A stretch of DNA of 60,713 nt from Bigelowiella natans CCMP2755. Its lineage: Eukaryota; Cercozoa; Chlorarachniophyceae. A program made the position numbers and the translations under genes. Location: contig ADNK01002732.1 in assembly GCA_000320545.1 (NCBI GenBank), forward strand, positions 1 through 60,713, read 5' to 3'. The notes below the pieces were generated by a model, which did not search any database, was not told the DNA's origin, and saw nothing but the letters and a program-made list of their open reading frames with translations. Positions within the stretch are counted from its first letter, which is position 1. The number at the start of each line of letters is the position of its first letter. This document shows positions 36,970 through 50,421 of the stretch, in pieces.

Positions 36970-39132
36970 CCAAGTGTTCATTTCTTTTATTTGTTCACTG
37001 GTGTAGCAACTTGTTGCTTCAATTTAACGGCATCTTCTTTCTTGGTAGTGCAGATGCACGCAGTGAAACACAACCACGCTGTGTTCGTAGGAATGATGTT
37101 GTGCAAACACTTCACGTGGACCACACTTTGCCGCGTTGTGTCTACATGGAGTTGATGTCATCTCAAAATCTCAATGCGACTTTTTGGCACATAGCAAAAC
37201 ACCACGCGCACCAAGTAGACACCAAGTCAGGCGAGACGTTGCGCATGCATTCTTGCAAATCTTCACGAAGTGAACAATTCACATCAATTCAGTGTGGCTC
37301 TTTGTGCATCGCGCAACGTTGTCACAACTGGGTGAAACGCGGGAATTCCACGGTTTCGCATGTTTCCTGCAAGAACTGAAGCAATGCAGCGGGACTGCAC
37401 GATTTGTGTGCAATGAAAAACACGTTTTGGCTTGCAGGTAGAGAAAAAAAAACTCAATTTTCAAGTGTGCTGCAAGTCAATTTGTTTGTGACAAAAAGGC
37501 CTGAAAAAAAAGCGCAAAATTTCGAAGTGACTGAACCTAAAATTTCGCAGCTTTCTCATTTTCGTCATGCCTGGTGCTCCCGGCTGTCTGTCATGATGGT
37601 CGTGTGCTCAAGCGTGATGCTTTCAGGTTCACTTTCTGATCGTGCCAGCGTGCGTGCAGATTGCACCGAAATCATCAGAATTTTCTGCAATTGGCTCACA
37701 GACGCGCTGCTCGTCAATGCTTGTTGTTGCACGTTGATGTGATCAAAGCTTTTGAAAACAAAACACTGAAACCCTGATCATGAAAACACATTGTGAGCTT
37801 GAGCATGCATGCTGAAACAAGCTCCCAAGAGGACATCACCGCTCGCACGCGGGTCTTTTGACTTTTGCGCGCGCGTTTCACTTTGCTGCAACTAGCTCAG
37901 TTGAACACATCACATCACGCCATTTTTGGATTGAAAAGGCAACATTTTCCCCCAACATCATTTCGCCAACTTGTGCTGCAAAAGTTCCCTTTTGCAACAC
38001 AACATCTTCCATGTCGCACTGGCCCAAGCGGGGCCAAAATGCCAAACTCACCAACCACTTTCGCACTGGCCCAAGCGGGGCCAAAATGCCAAACTTGCTG
38101 ACCACTTTCGCACTGGCCCAAGCGGGGCCAAAATGCCAAACTTGCCAACTCATTTTGTCCCCCCAGCATGCATCTGACACACTGCCACTGAAACTAAACC
38201 AGAACAAAACTGCATCACAAATGCAAGCACACGCTTGGTGGTCATGACCGACCACATTTTCGGCCTTTTTTGGCTCTTCCAGAACACTCACGCAATTCGC
38301 CTGCTTGTGGTGCCCACGGCTCGGGTGAAGCAGTGCGGTGCCTGCACGTGTCCCCCACTCCAGCACTGCCCGAATGGCTGCAGACGTCTGGTTCGCCTGG
38401 TCACAACGAGTTGCAGTGCTGCCTTTGCGTGGCAGTCAGCAGTGTCGGCGATGAACAATGAACAATGAATGAATGAATGAATGAAGCATTGATCAAATTT
38501 GCATGCGCGAGAACCACATGGGAGACAAGCGTGTGCGTGCTAGCGTGTGACAGAGCCTCAACAACAGTCTACAACTGAACCTTTCTCGTGTGCGAGCAAT
38601 GAACAATGAACAATGAAAAAAGCGTTGATCAAATCTGCATGCGCCAGAACAATGAACAATGAACAATGAAGAAAGCGTTGATCAAAACTACATGCGCCAG
38701 AACCACATGGGAGACAGGCCAGAACCATCAACAATGAACAACTGTGTTGTTTTGTGTGTTGTGCTGCTTCTGCAACAACACAATGAACGGACGTTACTCT
38801 CGGGTTCTTGTGCGGTGTTGAGACGACGACTTGGTGAAATCACGAATTTGTGTTCAAATTGCACTGCATCTCTCCTATCGTCAAACCATTCAGTACTCGT
38901 ACCACCCTCCTCCCCCCTCCTCCGGAAGAAGAAAGAAAACATTCGAAAATTCGTTCAACCAACCTTCGAGAGGACTTAAGCTATAACGATCATCAAATCC
39001 GTTCTACTTTAGCATCAACATTTGTCTTCAATCAACAAAGAAATTTCAACCTCATTCCTCACATTTCCACAAACCTGGAAAAACTCGGAACAACGTCGTT
39101 TAAGGGCAATAACTCTCTCAAGAGGATTCAAA
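36970..39132. repeat. GC-rich degenerate repeat block between RRP8 and rhodanese genes
   Basis: No gene is recognised. Short repeated words include AACAATGAACAATGA (near 38451, 38600 and 38650), AAAGCGTTGATCAAA and CGCCAGAACCACATGGGAGA. The AACAATGAACAATGA word is shared with the block at 30.3-31.0 kb, so both probably derive from the same repeat family. Plus-strand open frames here overlap in several frames and look non-coding. Confidence 0.65.
38018..38157. repeat. Three tandem copies of a 47-bp unit
   Basis: The unit has CTGGCCCAAGCGGGGCCAAA followed by ATGCCAAACT and CCACTTTCGCA. It starts at about 38021, 38068 and 38115. A 47-bp period is not a multiple of three, so it shifts frame at each copy and argues against coding. 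The GGCCC...GGGCC core is partly palindromic. Confidence 0.9.
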
Positions 39133-40115
39133 ATGTCCACCACAACATTAAAGTTTTTCAGCCTTGTTTTGGCTTTTTCCATAGCTTCCGCTGCTCATTC
39201 AACGAGGGTGCATCCAACGAGGGCGACAACTCAGCACATAGTTGGGCTTCTCAAGCCACATTTCAGAAAAAGTATGATGATACCGATTTCGAGACCAGTA
39301 GTACCGTTGACGAGAAGTAAAGCATGGGATTTGAAAGAGGGAATAGGCATGTTAGAAAGCCTTAAAAGCGACATTTTGGCGAAAAATAACATTGTAGACA
39401 GATATCGTAACATCATTGAAACAGGTTGCACAAGTAAACTGACTGAGAAACATCTTCATGACGGTTATAAGATACTTGATGTGCGTCCAAACTGCGAAGT
39501 CAATGACATTTATCCAAGAGGAAGTGTTCATGCAGAGTTTTCTTCATCATACAATAAAGATGGATCAAAATCATTGCCCATCCCCAATTTGGATTTCATT
39601 GAAAAAGTAGAAGAGATAGGTGTTTCTAGAGAGGACAGAATATTAGTGGCATGCGGAGATGGACCCCTCTCATTTATTGCATGTAAAAAACTTAGGGATG
39701 CAGGTACTACATATTCAATGCCAATACAAAATTGTTTCCACTTAGTTTATTCGGCAACCTCTCTGAGTCTACATCTACATTCATCTTAGGCTTTAATAAT
39801 GCTAAATGGTTAATTGGAGGGTTGGCAGGAGTACCAGAGCAAGTTTTGATAAACGATGGATATGAGGCTGGTGATGCCTCTAATGATGAGTATGCGAACC
39901 TTATTCGACGGAAAGCTCAAAGAGCCTTTCGTACAATAAACTGTGTTAAAAGTAGTCCTCGTAGGAGTGTGCCAGAATGCAGAGCATCGGGAGAGAAGGA
40001 TGCTAATGCAGAAGGGCATGAATTTATTGCAATGGAGTCCAATTTGGCAGGCTTTGTGGATAATGTTATCATACGCGCATTGTTGGATCAGATAAAGTCT
40101 GTTTCTGGATATTAG
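39133..40115 (+). CDS. Rhodanese-domain protein with signal peptide
   Basis: Two exons (39133-39703 and 39790-40115) give about 298 residues. The N-terminus MSTTTLKFFSLVLAFSIASA is a clear signal-peptide shape and is followed by a Thr/Arg-rich stretch, consistent with secretory or plastid import. The rhodanese fold covers roughly residues 110-215. It includes GYKILDVRPNCEVNDIYPRG, the ILVACGDGPLSFIACKKL active-site loop with the candidate catalytic Cys, and, across the intron, FNNAKWLIGGLAGVPEQVL. The C-terminal 80 residues are hydrophilic and unassigned. Sulfur transfer or a regulatory, non-catalytic role are both possible, because the loop is not a textbook CxxGxR. An in-frame start further upstream is possible. 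Confidence 0.85.
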
Positions 40116-41511
40116 ATCTCCCAATTAGCAACATTTGCGACACAGATTCACATGCAATTCAGAAAATGTACATACTTGCACTATGTGCCGGATAGCCGGT
40201 GCATTATTAAGTTGTGAAATCAGATGTAGCTAACATCACTCAGAAGATGCACAATTCAAATTGCGTTCGTTTTGATTTACATTGCTGTAATAAATTGGTT
40301 TCTTCTTTGTTTACATGCATTCTGCAATGCAACGCTACCGTCAATGCAATGTGGTAGCAAATCAAAGAGGTGGCTAGACGTGCGATGCAAGCAAAAAATG
40401 CAGCAAAGTGCGGCGGCGTCCATCTCAACCATGAAAATTCCTGGGTTTCTGTTCGCTTAGTTGTGGCGCAAATGAGCGCTGACAAAATGTTAAGTCCAAC
40501 GCATTGCAAAAACAAGAAGCTAACTAGCTAAATCTAGACATGTACCAGATGCACATTCAAACACGCTAGCACGTCTAGTTTGCTAAACATGCCAAAGCGC
40601 AGCACTGCTAGACAATGCTTGGAATGCAGCGCATCGCTGAGTCCACGCAGCAACTGCTAGACTGCGGAGACTGTCATGCTGCATGCTAGCATGGGACAGT
40701 GCATCAACAGCTAGCTCTAGAGCTACACGCGTCATTTGCTGTTGTTCATCATCACCATTTAGAAAGCTACAAAATGCACCAGTCTAGCTGTACGCTAGTA
40801 CGTGCAAGCACTGCAAGCACGCTAGCACGACACTCCAGCACTGCTAGACCGATGAGCGACATGCACCCAAGTTTGCGCTCTCAACTAGTCGACATCAGAG
40901 CAATGTAAATCCAAAGGGGTGATCATGCTAGCATGCATGCAGCACTGGCTAGCTAGCTAGCTAGGCCAGCTAGCCAGCCATACAAATCGCATTAGACACC
41001 CCGAAAGTAAGCAACACATCTAGACATGGACAACGTACATGCTAGCATGGGTAAGTAAACTCGTTATCAGCTTACATGCGTACGAAAGTAAGTAAGATTA
41101 GGATGGGATCCATTATCATTTTGTCCCACTGTATTTAGCACATTTTGTTTGTATGAAGATCATTGTAAGATTTTGAATTAGTTTCTCATATGGTAATTAT
41201 CTTACGACGACATTAAAAAAAATTTACAAAATCTGGAAATAGATCTATGAGATGATTAACATTTAAATATGACCTTGCGTGTGTGCACGTAAATTATAAT
41301 AGCACATAGCACATAGCCACATCACTAACTAATAATTTAATGCACAAAATACACAAACCGATGATGTCTCAGAACAATTTGGTGTTAACTGGGAAGTTCA
41401 ACTACCACCTCCTCTCGCCATCATTGCAACACTTGCGTGACGTCTTTCCCATTACGATTTCTCATCATTTGCATCGCTTCAATGTAATCTTTGATCCTAT
41501 GATATATATTG

Positions 41512-41542
<31 letters not shown>

Positions 41543-41803
41543 TGCTGTTGTCATTAGAGATAAATGGGGTGCTAATTATAAATGGGGTGCTAATTTATAG
41601 TATCAATTCATTACGATACCGATATTCAGAGATCTCAACATTGAGAAGGAATTCCCCAAGGTCCAAGGAGCTATTATTTTCCCAAAACCATGAAATTAAT
41701 CATTGGTATGCAAACACACAGCCGATGGAAAAAATCAAAATTAATCATCGCTAAATTTTTGAGAGAAGCATGTGAGTCAATCAAGTAGTCACTATTCTAT
41801 ACA

Positions 41804-41844
<41 letters not shown>

Positions 41845-41880
41845 GTGTGTGTGTGTGTGTGTATTACGAGACGGTATGTG
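40116..41880. other. Convergent intergenic island with GCTA repeat
   Basis: No gene is recognised. From 40.3 to 41.1 kb the DNA is rich in TGCA, GCTAGC, CACGCTAGCACG and ACATGC words, with a (GCTA)n run at about 40948-40964. From 41.1 kb it turns AT-rich, with TA/CA microsatellites at 41517-41541 and 41810-41862. The last exon of the large minus-strand gene may fall in its right part but was not found. Confidence 0.5.
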
Positions 41881-43388
41881 GTGAGATGGAAACAATCTGG
41901 GACTCCAAATGCATAAATATCGTCACCAAATAATACACCTGCATGCAGTAGTTTCATAATTTGTAGCAGCAGCAATAGTTGTAGTAATAGTAGTAGTAGT
42001 AACAGTAGTGAAGAAGAAGAGGAAGAGGAGGAGGAGGAGAGCGGGGGAATGCTAAAATAAATCACCTTGATACTCTATAGCATCCCGAATATCAGATCAT
42101 TATTAACTTACTATCAAATATTTTCTTGCTGCTGTATTTCTATCCCTCCTCCCTACTACCCCCCTCCCCCCATTTCCATTTTAGGTACAAGTACAATACA
42201 GAATATTCGTGTGTAAGTCCTTGAAGAGTATTAATAAGAATCGTATAATTTAGTGTAGAGAGACATTGTTGTCGGCAAACAAGCAACCCAAATACTACCA
42301 CTGCTACTACTACTACTACTACTACTACTACCACTACCAACCTGATATTCAAATCCAGCTGTAGCGACGAGGACTGCGTATGCAATGAGCTCTTTTATCG
42401 AAAGAAAGCCCCAAAACGCATGTCTCATCCAATGGTTTGAGATAAATGCAATCGGAAGTCCTGCTGCTGCAAGAGATGAGCACACTTGAGGCACTTCTCT
42501 CATAGCTACAATTTCTATAGCATGTAGAACTGCCATCCGAGAAGGCGGCGGAGGACACCTACCAGAAGAAGGAGAAGAAGAAAGAAAATGAGGAGGATTA
42601 AAAAGAAGATGATAATATATGATGTGGAAGATTAGGATTAGAAGATGCTGATACTGATAATATATATATATGCATGCAATTATTCTACCATTTATTCCGT
42701 CGTTGTTGTTGTCGATGTTTTTGCATCAAGATCAGCAATTTAGGGAGAACCTCCTTCGCTTGCTCAACATCTAAATGAAGTAAACCACCACCATCTCCTC
42801 CTCCTCCTCCTCCTCCTCCTCCTCCTCCTCTTTGAGCTGCACCATCATCGCCAACACAATCTCCAATGAAAGAGCCACTAGCATCTCCCTTCTTCTTCTT
42901 CTTGTGTTCTTCTTCGCCATTATTATGTCGTTGAATGGGTTCTTTAGAGCTTGTCCCCGTTGTTGAGGGTGAAGTAGATGTGATAACTCTATTAGTAGTA
43001 GTAGTATCATTTATACTTTCACCAGAAGTAGATGTTATATACACTAAGCATAAGCTTAAGAAAACCCAGCGAAGACTTGGATCTTCTTCTTCTTTTTCCA
43101 CATCATAATAAAAGTTGTTTTTTGATTCCTCATCTGTCTTTTCTTCTTCAATTTTTGGTATTATGTGGTGATTATTGTAAGTATCACATTGACTATCTTC
43201 ATCGTTTTGATTGAGCGCTTGAAGTATCTCATAGACTCCATTTATAAGCCATTCATTGCGAGAGGACGATGCTGATGGAAGTAATCTCGAGTGCTGCCTT
43301 TTAATTTTTCTTGCTGTGGTTGTTGTTATTAACTCTCCAATGAGCTTCAGAACAGGCTTCATACTTTCCAACATCTCGGTAGGAAAAA

Positions 43389-43423
<35 letters not shown>

Positions 43424-45003
43424 ACTGCTGCTGCTGCAGGTGGTGGTGGTGGTGGTGGTGGTGTCGGAGTGTTGTTGGCATCATATTCAACGCTAGAAGA
43501 GGCTTTCTTCTTTTCCTTCTTCTTCGCAGCATTTCTACTACTACAAGTATGACGTAAGTCTCCAGAGGAGGAGGAGGAGGAGGAGGAGAGGGATCGTAGT
43601 CTGGTAATAGATGATGATGATAATGATTGGCCATCGGTAGTAGTAGTAGTACTAGTAGTAGTAGTAGTAGGAGTAGTAGTGGTAGTGGTAGTAGCACTTG
43701 TTGTAGTAGTTGTAGTAGTAGCTGCTGCTGCTGCTGCTGCTGCTACTGAAGCCAGGCTTTTACGATATATTGCAAGAGATTCAATATGAAGAATCACCAC
43801 CATATCTTTTCTCCCACTGACGTCGCTTATGTTATTTTTGTCGTCAATGTGGTGTATATTATCGTTATTATTTTCATTGCTTCTCTCATTAGCAATCGAA
43901 TTAATTTCAGACTCGTTGTTGTTGTTGTTGTTGTTGTTGTTAGTTCTGGAATGGCTCGTCGATGTATGTGAATATGATGACGATGGTGATGATGATCTCA
44001 TTATCGTAATTGGAGTATTACATTCATCATTAGCTTTCCCATCATATTGCTTAATACTAAGTGCCATCTTTAGAAATTGTAACGATTCTCGGGGAGAATA
44101 AGTAAAATGAAATGGCTTTTGCATCGAGAAGGAGTTTGGCGATGCATGATTAGGAGTAGTAGGAGGAGGAGGAGGAGGAGGAGGAGGAGGAGGAGGAGCA
44201 CTACCATCAGAAGGAAGAATAACAACTATGGGGCGACTAAATGGAGGTAGATCAAAAATACCAAATCGAATTGTAGTGAGAAGTAGGCTACATGGAGATA
44301 TGATCACTTTTGTGTTGTTGGTGCTCCTGCTGCAGTTGTTTCTTCCTATTTTGTTTGAGAATAATGACAACAAGTTCAACGGCGTCGTATATGGATCTAT
44401 TCCATCAACAAATCGTTGTGCATGTACCATGTATATACCGCTACTACTACCACTACTCCGACTGGTAGTAGTAGTAGTAGTTGTAGTAGTTGTAGTAGTA
44501 GTTGTAGTAGTAGTGCTGCTACTATGTAATATGTTCTTTTGTTGATCTTCTTCTTCTTCTTCTTCTTCTTCTTCTTCTGCGTGTTCCAAAGAAGAGGGAT
44601 AGGCTGGAGACTGTGATGATGATGATGATAATTTGGTGCTTTTGTTGTTTCTCTTTGCGTTGATCTTGTTGTGTTCCTTTTCCTCTGATGATGATGATGA
44701 TGCTACTGCTGCTGGTGGTGGTGGTATAGTTGATTGAGTATCCATGCTGTAACTACTATAACAACCATATGAAGGATAACGATGCCTACTAATGATTTTG
44801 TCGTTCCAGAATATCAAAGATAGGCTAAGACACCGAAATGCTAAGAGAGAGAGAGGGGGGGAGAGAGGGGGAGAGAGAGAAGAACAAGAACAGACATGAA
44901 AAGAAGATTAATATATAATCCATGAGAGTCGTAAATAAGGAATACACTGCCTATCAGATCCTGCAAGTACTACGACTACTACTGCTACAACTACAAATAC
45001 AAC

Positions 45004-45036
<33 letters not shown>

Positions 45037-45886
45037 TAGCACATTGCACTACCGCTACTACTACTACTACTACTACTACTACTATTACTATTACGATAAG
45101 TACCATGAGCTGTAATATGGAGAAACATATGAGCTTCATCATCATCAGCATTTACGTCAATCCACTTCTTATCGTGGACATTTGCTTCTCCAACGAGTGT
45201 TCTTCCTCCCCCAATAGTAGTAGTAGGAGACGAAGAAGAAGTAGAAGAAGAAGAAGAAGAAGAAGAAGGGGATGGGTGGTACCCAATGAATCTGTTCAAA
45301 ATCTTCTGGAAAATACGAATGCTGGTGCTGCTGCTGCTGAATCTCCCACTACTAGCAATGACTTCAGCCATTATTTCATCGTCATCATCATCATCATCAC
45401 CATATTGCTGCTTGTTTTCTTTTTTCCTATTTTCACTATTATCATCAATTTTGGTACTCGTAGCAGCAGCACCGGTACTACTACTAGTACTACTACTACT
45501 ACTACTATAGAAAGCACGGTAGTAGTTGTTGGAATAGTGATTTTGGAATGCCCCCGATGTGAATAATGATGAGATGTGCATTAAATGCCATACAATCAAC
45601 CGCCTAGAACTAGATTCTATTATTGTACAATTCAAAGAGTAGGAGGGGGAGAAGGGGGAGGAGGAGCGAAGGGAAGAGGAGATCAAGAAAAGGAATAATA
45701 GAATACAAAATGTTAATAATATTGCACTTCTCTTCAGAGAAAAGCATTCAAATGACGTCCTTCTCTTATTTAATTATTTTTTGGGTATTATATGTAGGAT
45801 CCATTAGGATGACGACTTTAGTACATGGTTTTAAAAAGAAATAGTAGTAAATGCTGTTAATCATAAAAAGCTTTGGTAGCGCACTC

Positions 45887-45924
<38 letters not shown>

Positions 45925-46002
45925 GCACACACATACTCCATTATTACCATGAGAGAGGTCTTCGGAAGTATGAAGATGTGATGTAAGAGTCTGCACCTAA
46001 TC

Positions 46003-46041
<39 letters not shown>

Positions 46042-48195
46042 TCCATTGCCATGTTTGAGAGAGAAAGAGAGAATAATGGCTGCAATGCTGCTGCTTTTGA
46101 TATTTCTTGCAATCAACACATAAAATTATTTGCACATTTGTTGTTGTTGTTGTTGTTGTTGTTGTCTTTCGTCGTTGTATCTCGAAGTATTGCTGCTTCT
46201 TCTTTGTAAATAATAACGTTAGCAATGAGCGTCTGTAAAATATCAGTCCTATCGATACTGCCTATGATCTCTTTTCCACCAAGAAGCAATTGACTCCAAA
46301 TATACCTAGAACAAATACCATGCAGTAGTAGTAGTAGTAGTAGTAGTAGTACACCGTGCAATGTGCAAGAATGATGGAAAAAAAAGGATTATTGTCATGC
46401 ATCACAACAGGCCATGCTGGTGAGGTAAAATGATGTATGATCTATTACGAGACACATGCTGCACAATAATAATGAGGAGGTGGTACTAATGTGTGCACCA
46501 TAACTAGAGTTATACATTATAATCATCATCATCACCATCATTATCATCATCATTGTCGTAAGAGAATCATATGATAATAATAACCTCCTCTCTCCCATTA
46601 GAATGAAGTCAGAATTCACAAATACAGAAACACACATAAACTTATCAAATTATTACCTGAATTTGGGAGTCGGAAGGTGTTCCACCAGAGGAAGATGTGG
46701 AGAAGGGGGGGGGGAGCCAGGAAGCGATGACGACGATGAGCAGGAGGATGAGAAAGAACAAGAAGAAGAAGAATGCTGATAATATTCACATCAAATCATG
46801 AATCAATTTGAGGAAGAGGGGGAAGAATGGTGGTGGTGGTGGTGGTGGTGAGATAAAATGTTGTGATACTACTACTACTACTACTAACACTACTACTAAC
46901 ACTACTTATACTATTGTGCGGATGCTGCTTGAAATAACAACACAAGAAGAGATTTGTTGTTGGTTGTGTGAAGAAAAGAAAGAAAGAACAACTTAGGTTA
47001 TCAATTAGCAGCATCATATAAAGAAGAAGAAGAAGAAGAAGAAGAAAGATAGAAATAATTCTCTCTTTACTCTCATCATCTATTCCTCTTCTTCTTGATA
47101 GGGATGCATGTTTTTGATGCATGTTTGTAACAAACCATCAACATGTTGAAATTGTAGTATCTCTCCCACGCATGATGAACCACGATATCCAACACGTTAT
47201 CTCGCTTGCTGTTGTTTCTTCTTCTTCTTCTTCCTCCTCCTCCTCTTCCTCCTCCTTGATGATTAACAAAGCTGCAGATTGTCTGAACTCCCAACGGTGT
47301 ACTTGCGACATCCACGAGTGTATCCAAAACTCTAATCATTAATTCAATGTTACAATCAAAGGTAAGATAATCGTCATACTCATCATCATCATAATTATCT
47401 TTACAGATTTCTTGGGAGGAATTGAAGAAAACTTTCCCCAGACGTTTTACTACTATAATCTTGATCTTGCCCTTTTTCTTCTTCTTCTTCTTCTTCTTCT
47501 TCTTCTTGTTGTTCTTCTTTGCTGCCAGTGATACTGTGTCTGTAATAGTTGTACAGTACAACAAAAGAGTAGTCGCATTTATTATCGGGTTCTCCTTGTA
47601 ATTATATTATTAATTCTGTCAGGACAACAACAAGCCTCTTATTATTATTACTATTACTATTATTATCATATTATATTTTATCTGGCAGGGGGACAACAAC
47701 ATGATAACATAATAGAAAGCTGTTCCAAAAAGCTTGGAAAATACAAAAAATTAATGATGTTGATTAATTATTAAAATGAACTACAAGCACCATCGTTACA
47801 GCTACAAACAAATACATCCATGTAATAGTATTTGTATCGTTATGTCATTATTATCATCATATATTCCTCATCAATAGTATTGGTATCGTTATGCCATTAT
47901 TACAATCATATATTCCTCATCACCACCATTACAATCGCCCTTATTATTATTATTATTATCATCACTATTATCATGATTTTCCAGCTCATTTACCCTTGCG
48001 GATGATGATCTGGTTGTTCAGCTTTTACTTGGAGATTTTTTGAAATGTGTACTAATATGTATTATGTAAATAATGTCAGATATGCATGAAGTGATGATTA
48101 ATGGAAACTGGATGATGATCACCACCGGTAGTAAGTAAGTAAATAAGTAGGTAAGTCTATTACTATTGTTATTGTTTCGTTAGGTGGTGAATAAG

Positions 48196-48229
<34 letters not shown>

Positions 48230-50086
48230 ATAAGTGGGCGGCGAGTGCTGATGGTGGTGATTGGACTACATACATTATTATAATAAATCCATACAGTGTT
48301 AAACCAAATACATACATTATAAATCATAATAATAATAATAAATTACAGTGGTGTGATTACAGCTACCAAGAATCTTGACAATTTTCCGGTGTCTACTTCC
48401 CAAAAGGACTTGTGACGTATTAGCATAACTTGCCATACTTCTTATCATATCGAATACAGAAATAACCAATCGCCTCAATTGCCTATTGTTCAAATCTAGC
48501 TGATGATCATTAAGGAGGATGGTTCTTTTGCTGCTGCTGCTCATCCTCCTCCCTCCTTTGCTGATGATTCTTCTTGTACATATTTGATGAAGAGATTTTC
48601 GAGGAATGGAAGGAGACTTGATTTTTCCTTCTTTCTTCATCATCATGGAACTATTACTCTCGTCGTGGAAAGTAGTAGTAGTGGGATGAGAATCATCATC
48701 GTCATCATCATCATCATCATCATCATCATCACCATCGTTAATGCAGCTACTACTATTGTCGTGGATTCTATCTTTCCGGTACAACTTACTGCTGCCACCA
48801 CTGCTGCTGCTTTTCCCTCCTACCACATTGTTATCCAATGTATTGCTTACTCTTCCTAACTCTCCTCCTCCTCCTCCTCCTCCTTCTCCTTCTGCCGCGG
48901 CTGCTGCTGCAGGTGATGGTGTTGTTGATGATGATGATACTTGCTCGCCTCCCGCCATGTTTGCAGCACTTAAAAAGAAGACTCTAAATAATATTTTCTC
49001 CGCAAGTAACAACACCGCAAATGCGAGACTAGTGCTCTTCTTCTTCTCAGATTCTTCATTTGTTTTCTTGTTGTTGATGCTCTTCTTCTTTTCAGATTCT
49101 TCATTTGTTTTCTTGTTGTTTTTGCTCTTCTTCTTCTCAGATTCTTCATTTGTTTTCTTGTTGTTGATGCTGCCGTTTTTTTGGTACTCACCATTATGAA
49201 TATCCCCCTCCTCATCAAATAGATCATGATAATGATGATGATGATGATGATAAAGCAATGGACGAGTGGAGAGAAATATCTCCCGCCCCTCTGCATGACT
49301 ACACAATCGATAGCAAATCTTCAGCAGCCCAATCAACTAAAAAGAAGGAGGACAAAGAAGAAGATTGGATTATCATCAGCAGCCCAATCAACTAAAAAGA
49401 AGGAGGGCAAAGAAGATTGGATTATCATAAACACAATACTGTTCAGATATTTCATCACCAAAAAGCTGATTTAGTAGGTTATTCTCTCATTCATCTTTTT
49501 TATATTGCAATCCCCTCCATCATCATCAAGTCATTACAGCATCATTATTATTTTAACGACCTATACCTGGTCAATCTTAAATTTCATCATTTTTTTGACA
49601 TTTATATATTACCTGCTCAATCTCAAATTTCGAATGTGGATCAATGGCAGTTCGCTGTTCCTGCTGCTGTCGAGCAATGGTGTGATTGCAATCATTCCTT
49701 CTATCTCGGGTTGAGATGAAGGCGGTGGTGGTGGTGGTGGTACCGGAAGATGATATCCCATTCTTAGTAGTATCATCATTCACATTAGCTGATAACGAGG
49801 AAATATTGTTGTCTATACTTTGTCGTATTATTCTTGTCGTAAGCAAGCTCAAATCGTAATTCGAGAGATCTGTGTGCAAACTAGGATGATGATGATGATC
49901 TTTGTCACCACCACCACCACCATGACTTTGTTGTTGTTGCTGATAATGATAATAATACTGCTGCTCCTGTTTTTGCTGGTGGTGGTGCTGGTCACATAAT
50001 CTCGATGATGGTGGTATCTTGCTGGCTTTGTCAGCTACAAACTCCAGGCATTTGTCCACAAGGCACTTAACCACTAATAGTAGGAA

Positions 50087-50121
<35 letters not shown>

Positions 50122-50208
50122 AGAGTGAATGCTGATGTAATTGGTGGACACAGCAGCAGCAGCAGCAGCAGCAGTTGTAGGAGTAGTAAAATAGAGTAGT
50201 AGTAGTAA

Positions 50209-50241
<33 letters not shown>

Positions 50242-50376
50242 AGAATACACCAAACAAACAATACGGAGTAGTAGCAAAGAGAGAAGCACATCACTATCCT
50301 TCATCTTCAACCAACAACAAGGGAGAGTCAATTGTCGGCTGCAGGCACACACTTTCGAGAAAAGGTTACATATATA

Positions 50377-50421
<45 letters not shown>

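Noticed and set aside
37858-38366. Frames on both strands through the 47-bp repeat
   Set aside because: The 47-bp period changes frame each copy and both strands are open, so coding is unlikely.
44922-45566. Long plus-strand open frame with Leu/Ile/Ser/Arg runs
   Set aside because: It is the mirror of minus-strand exons of the large gene; triplet repeats keep all six frames open.
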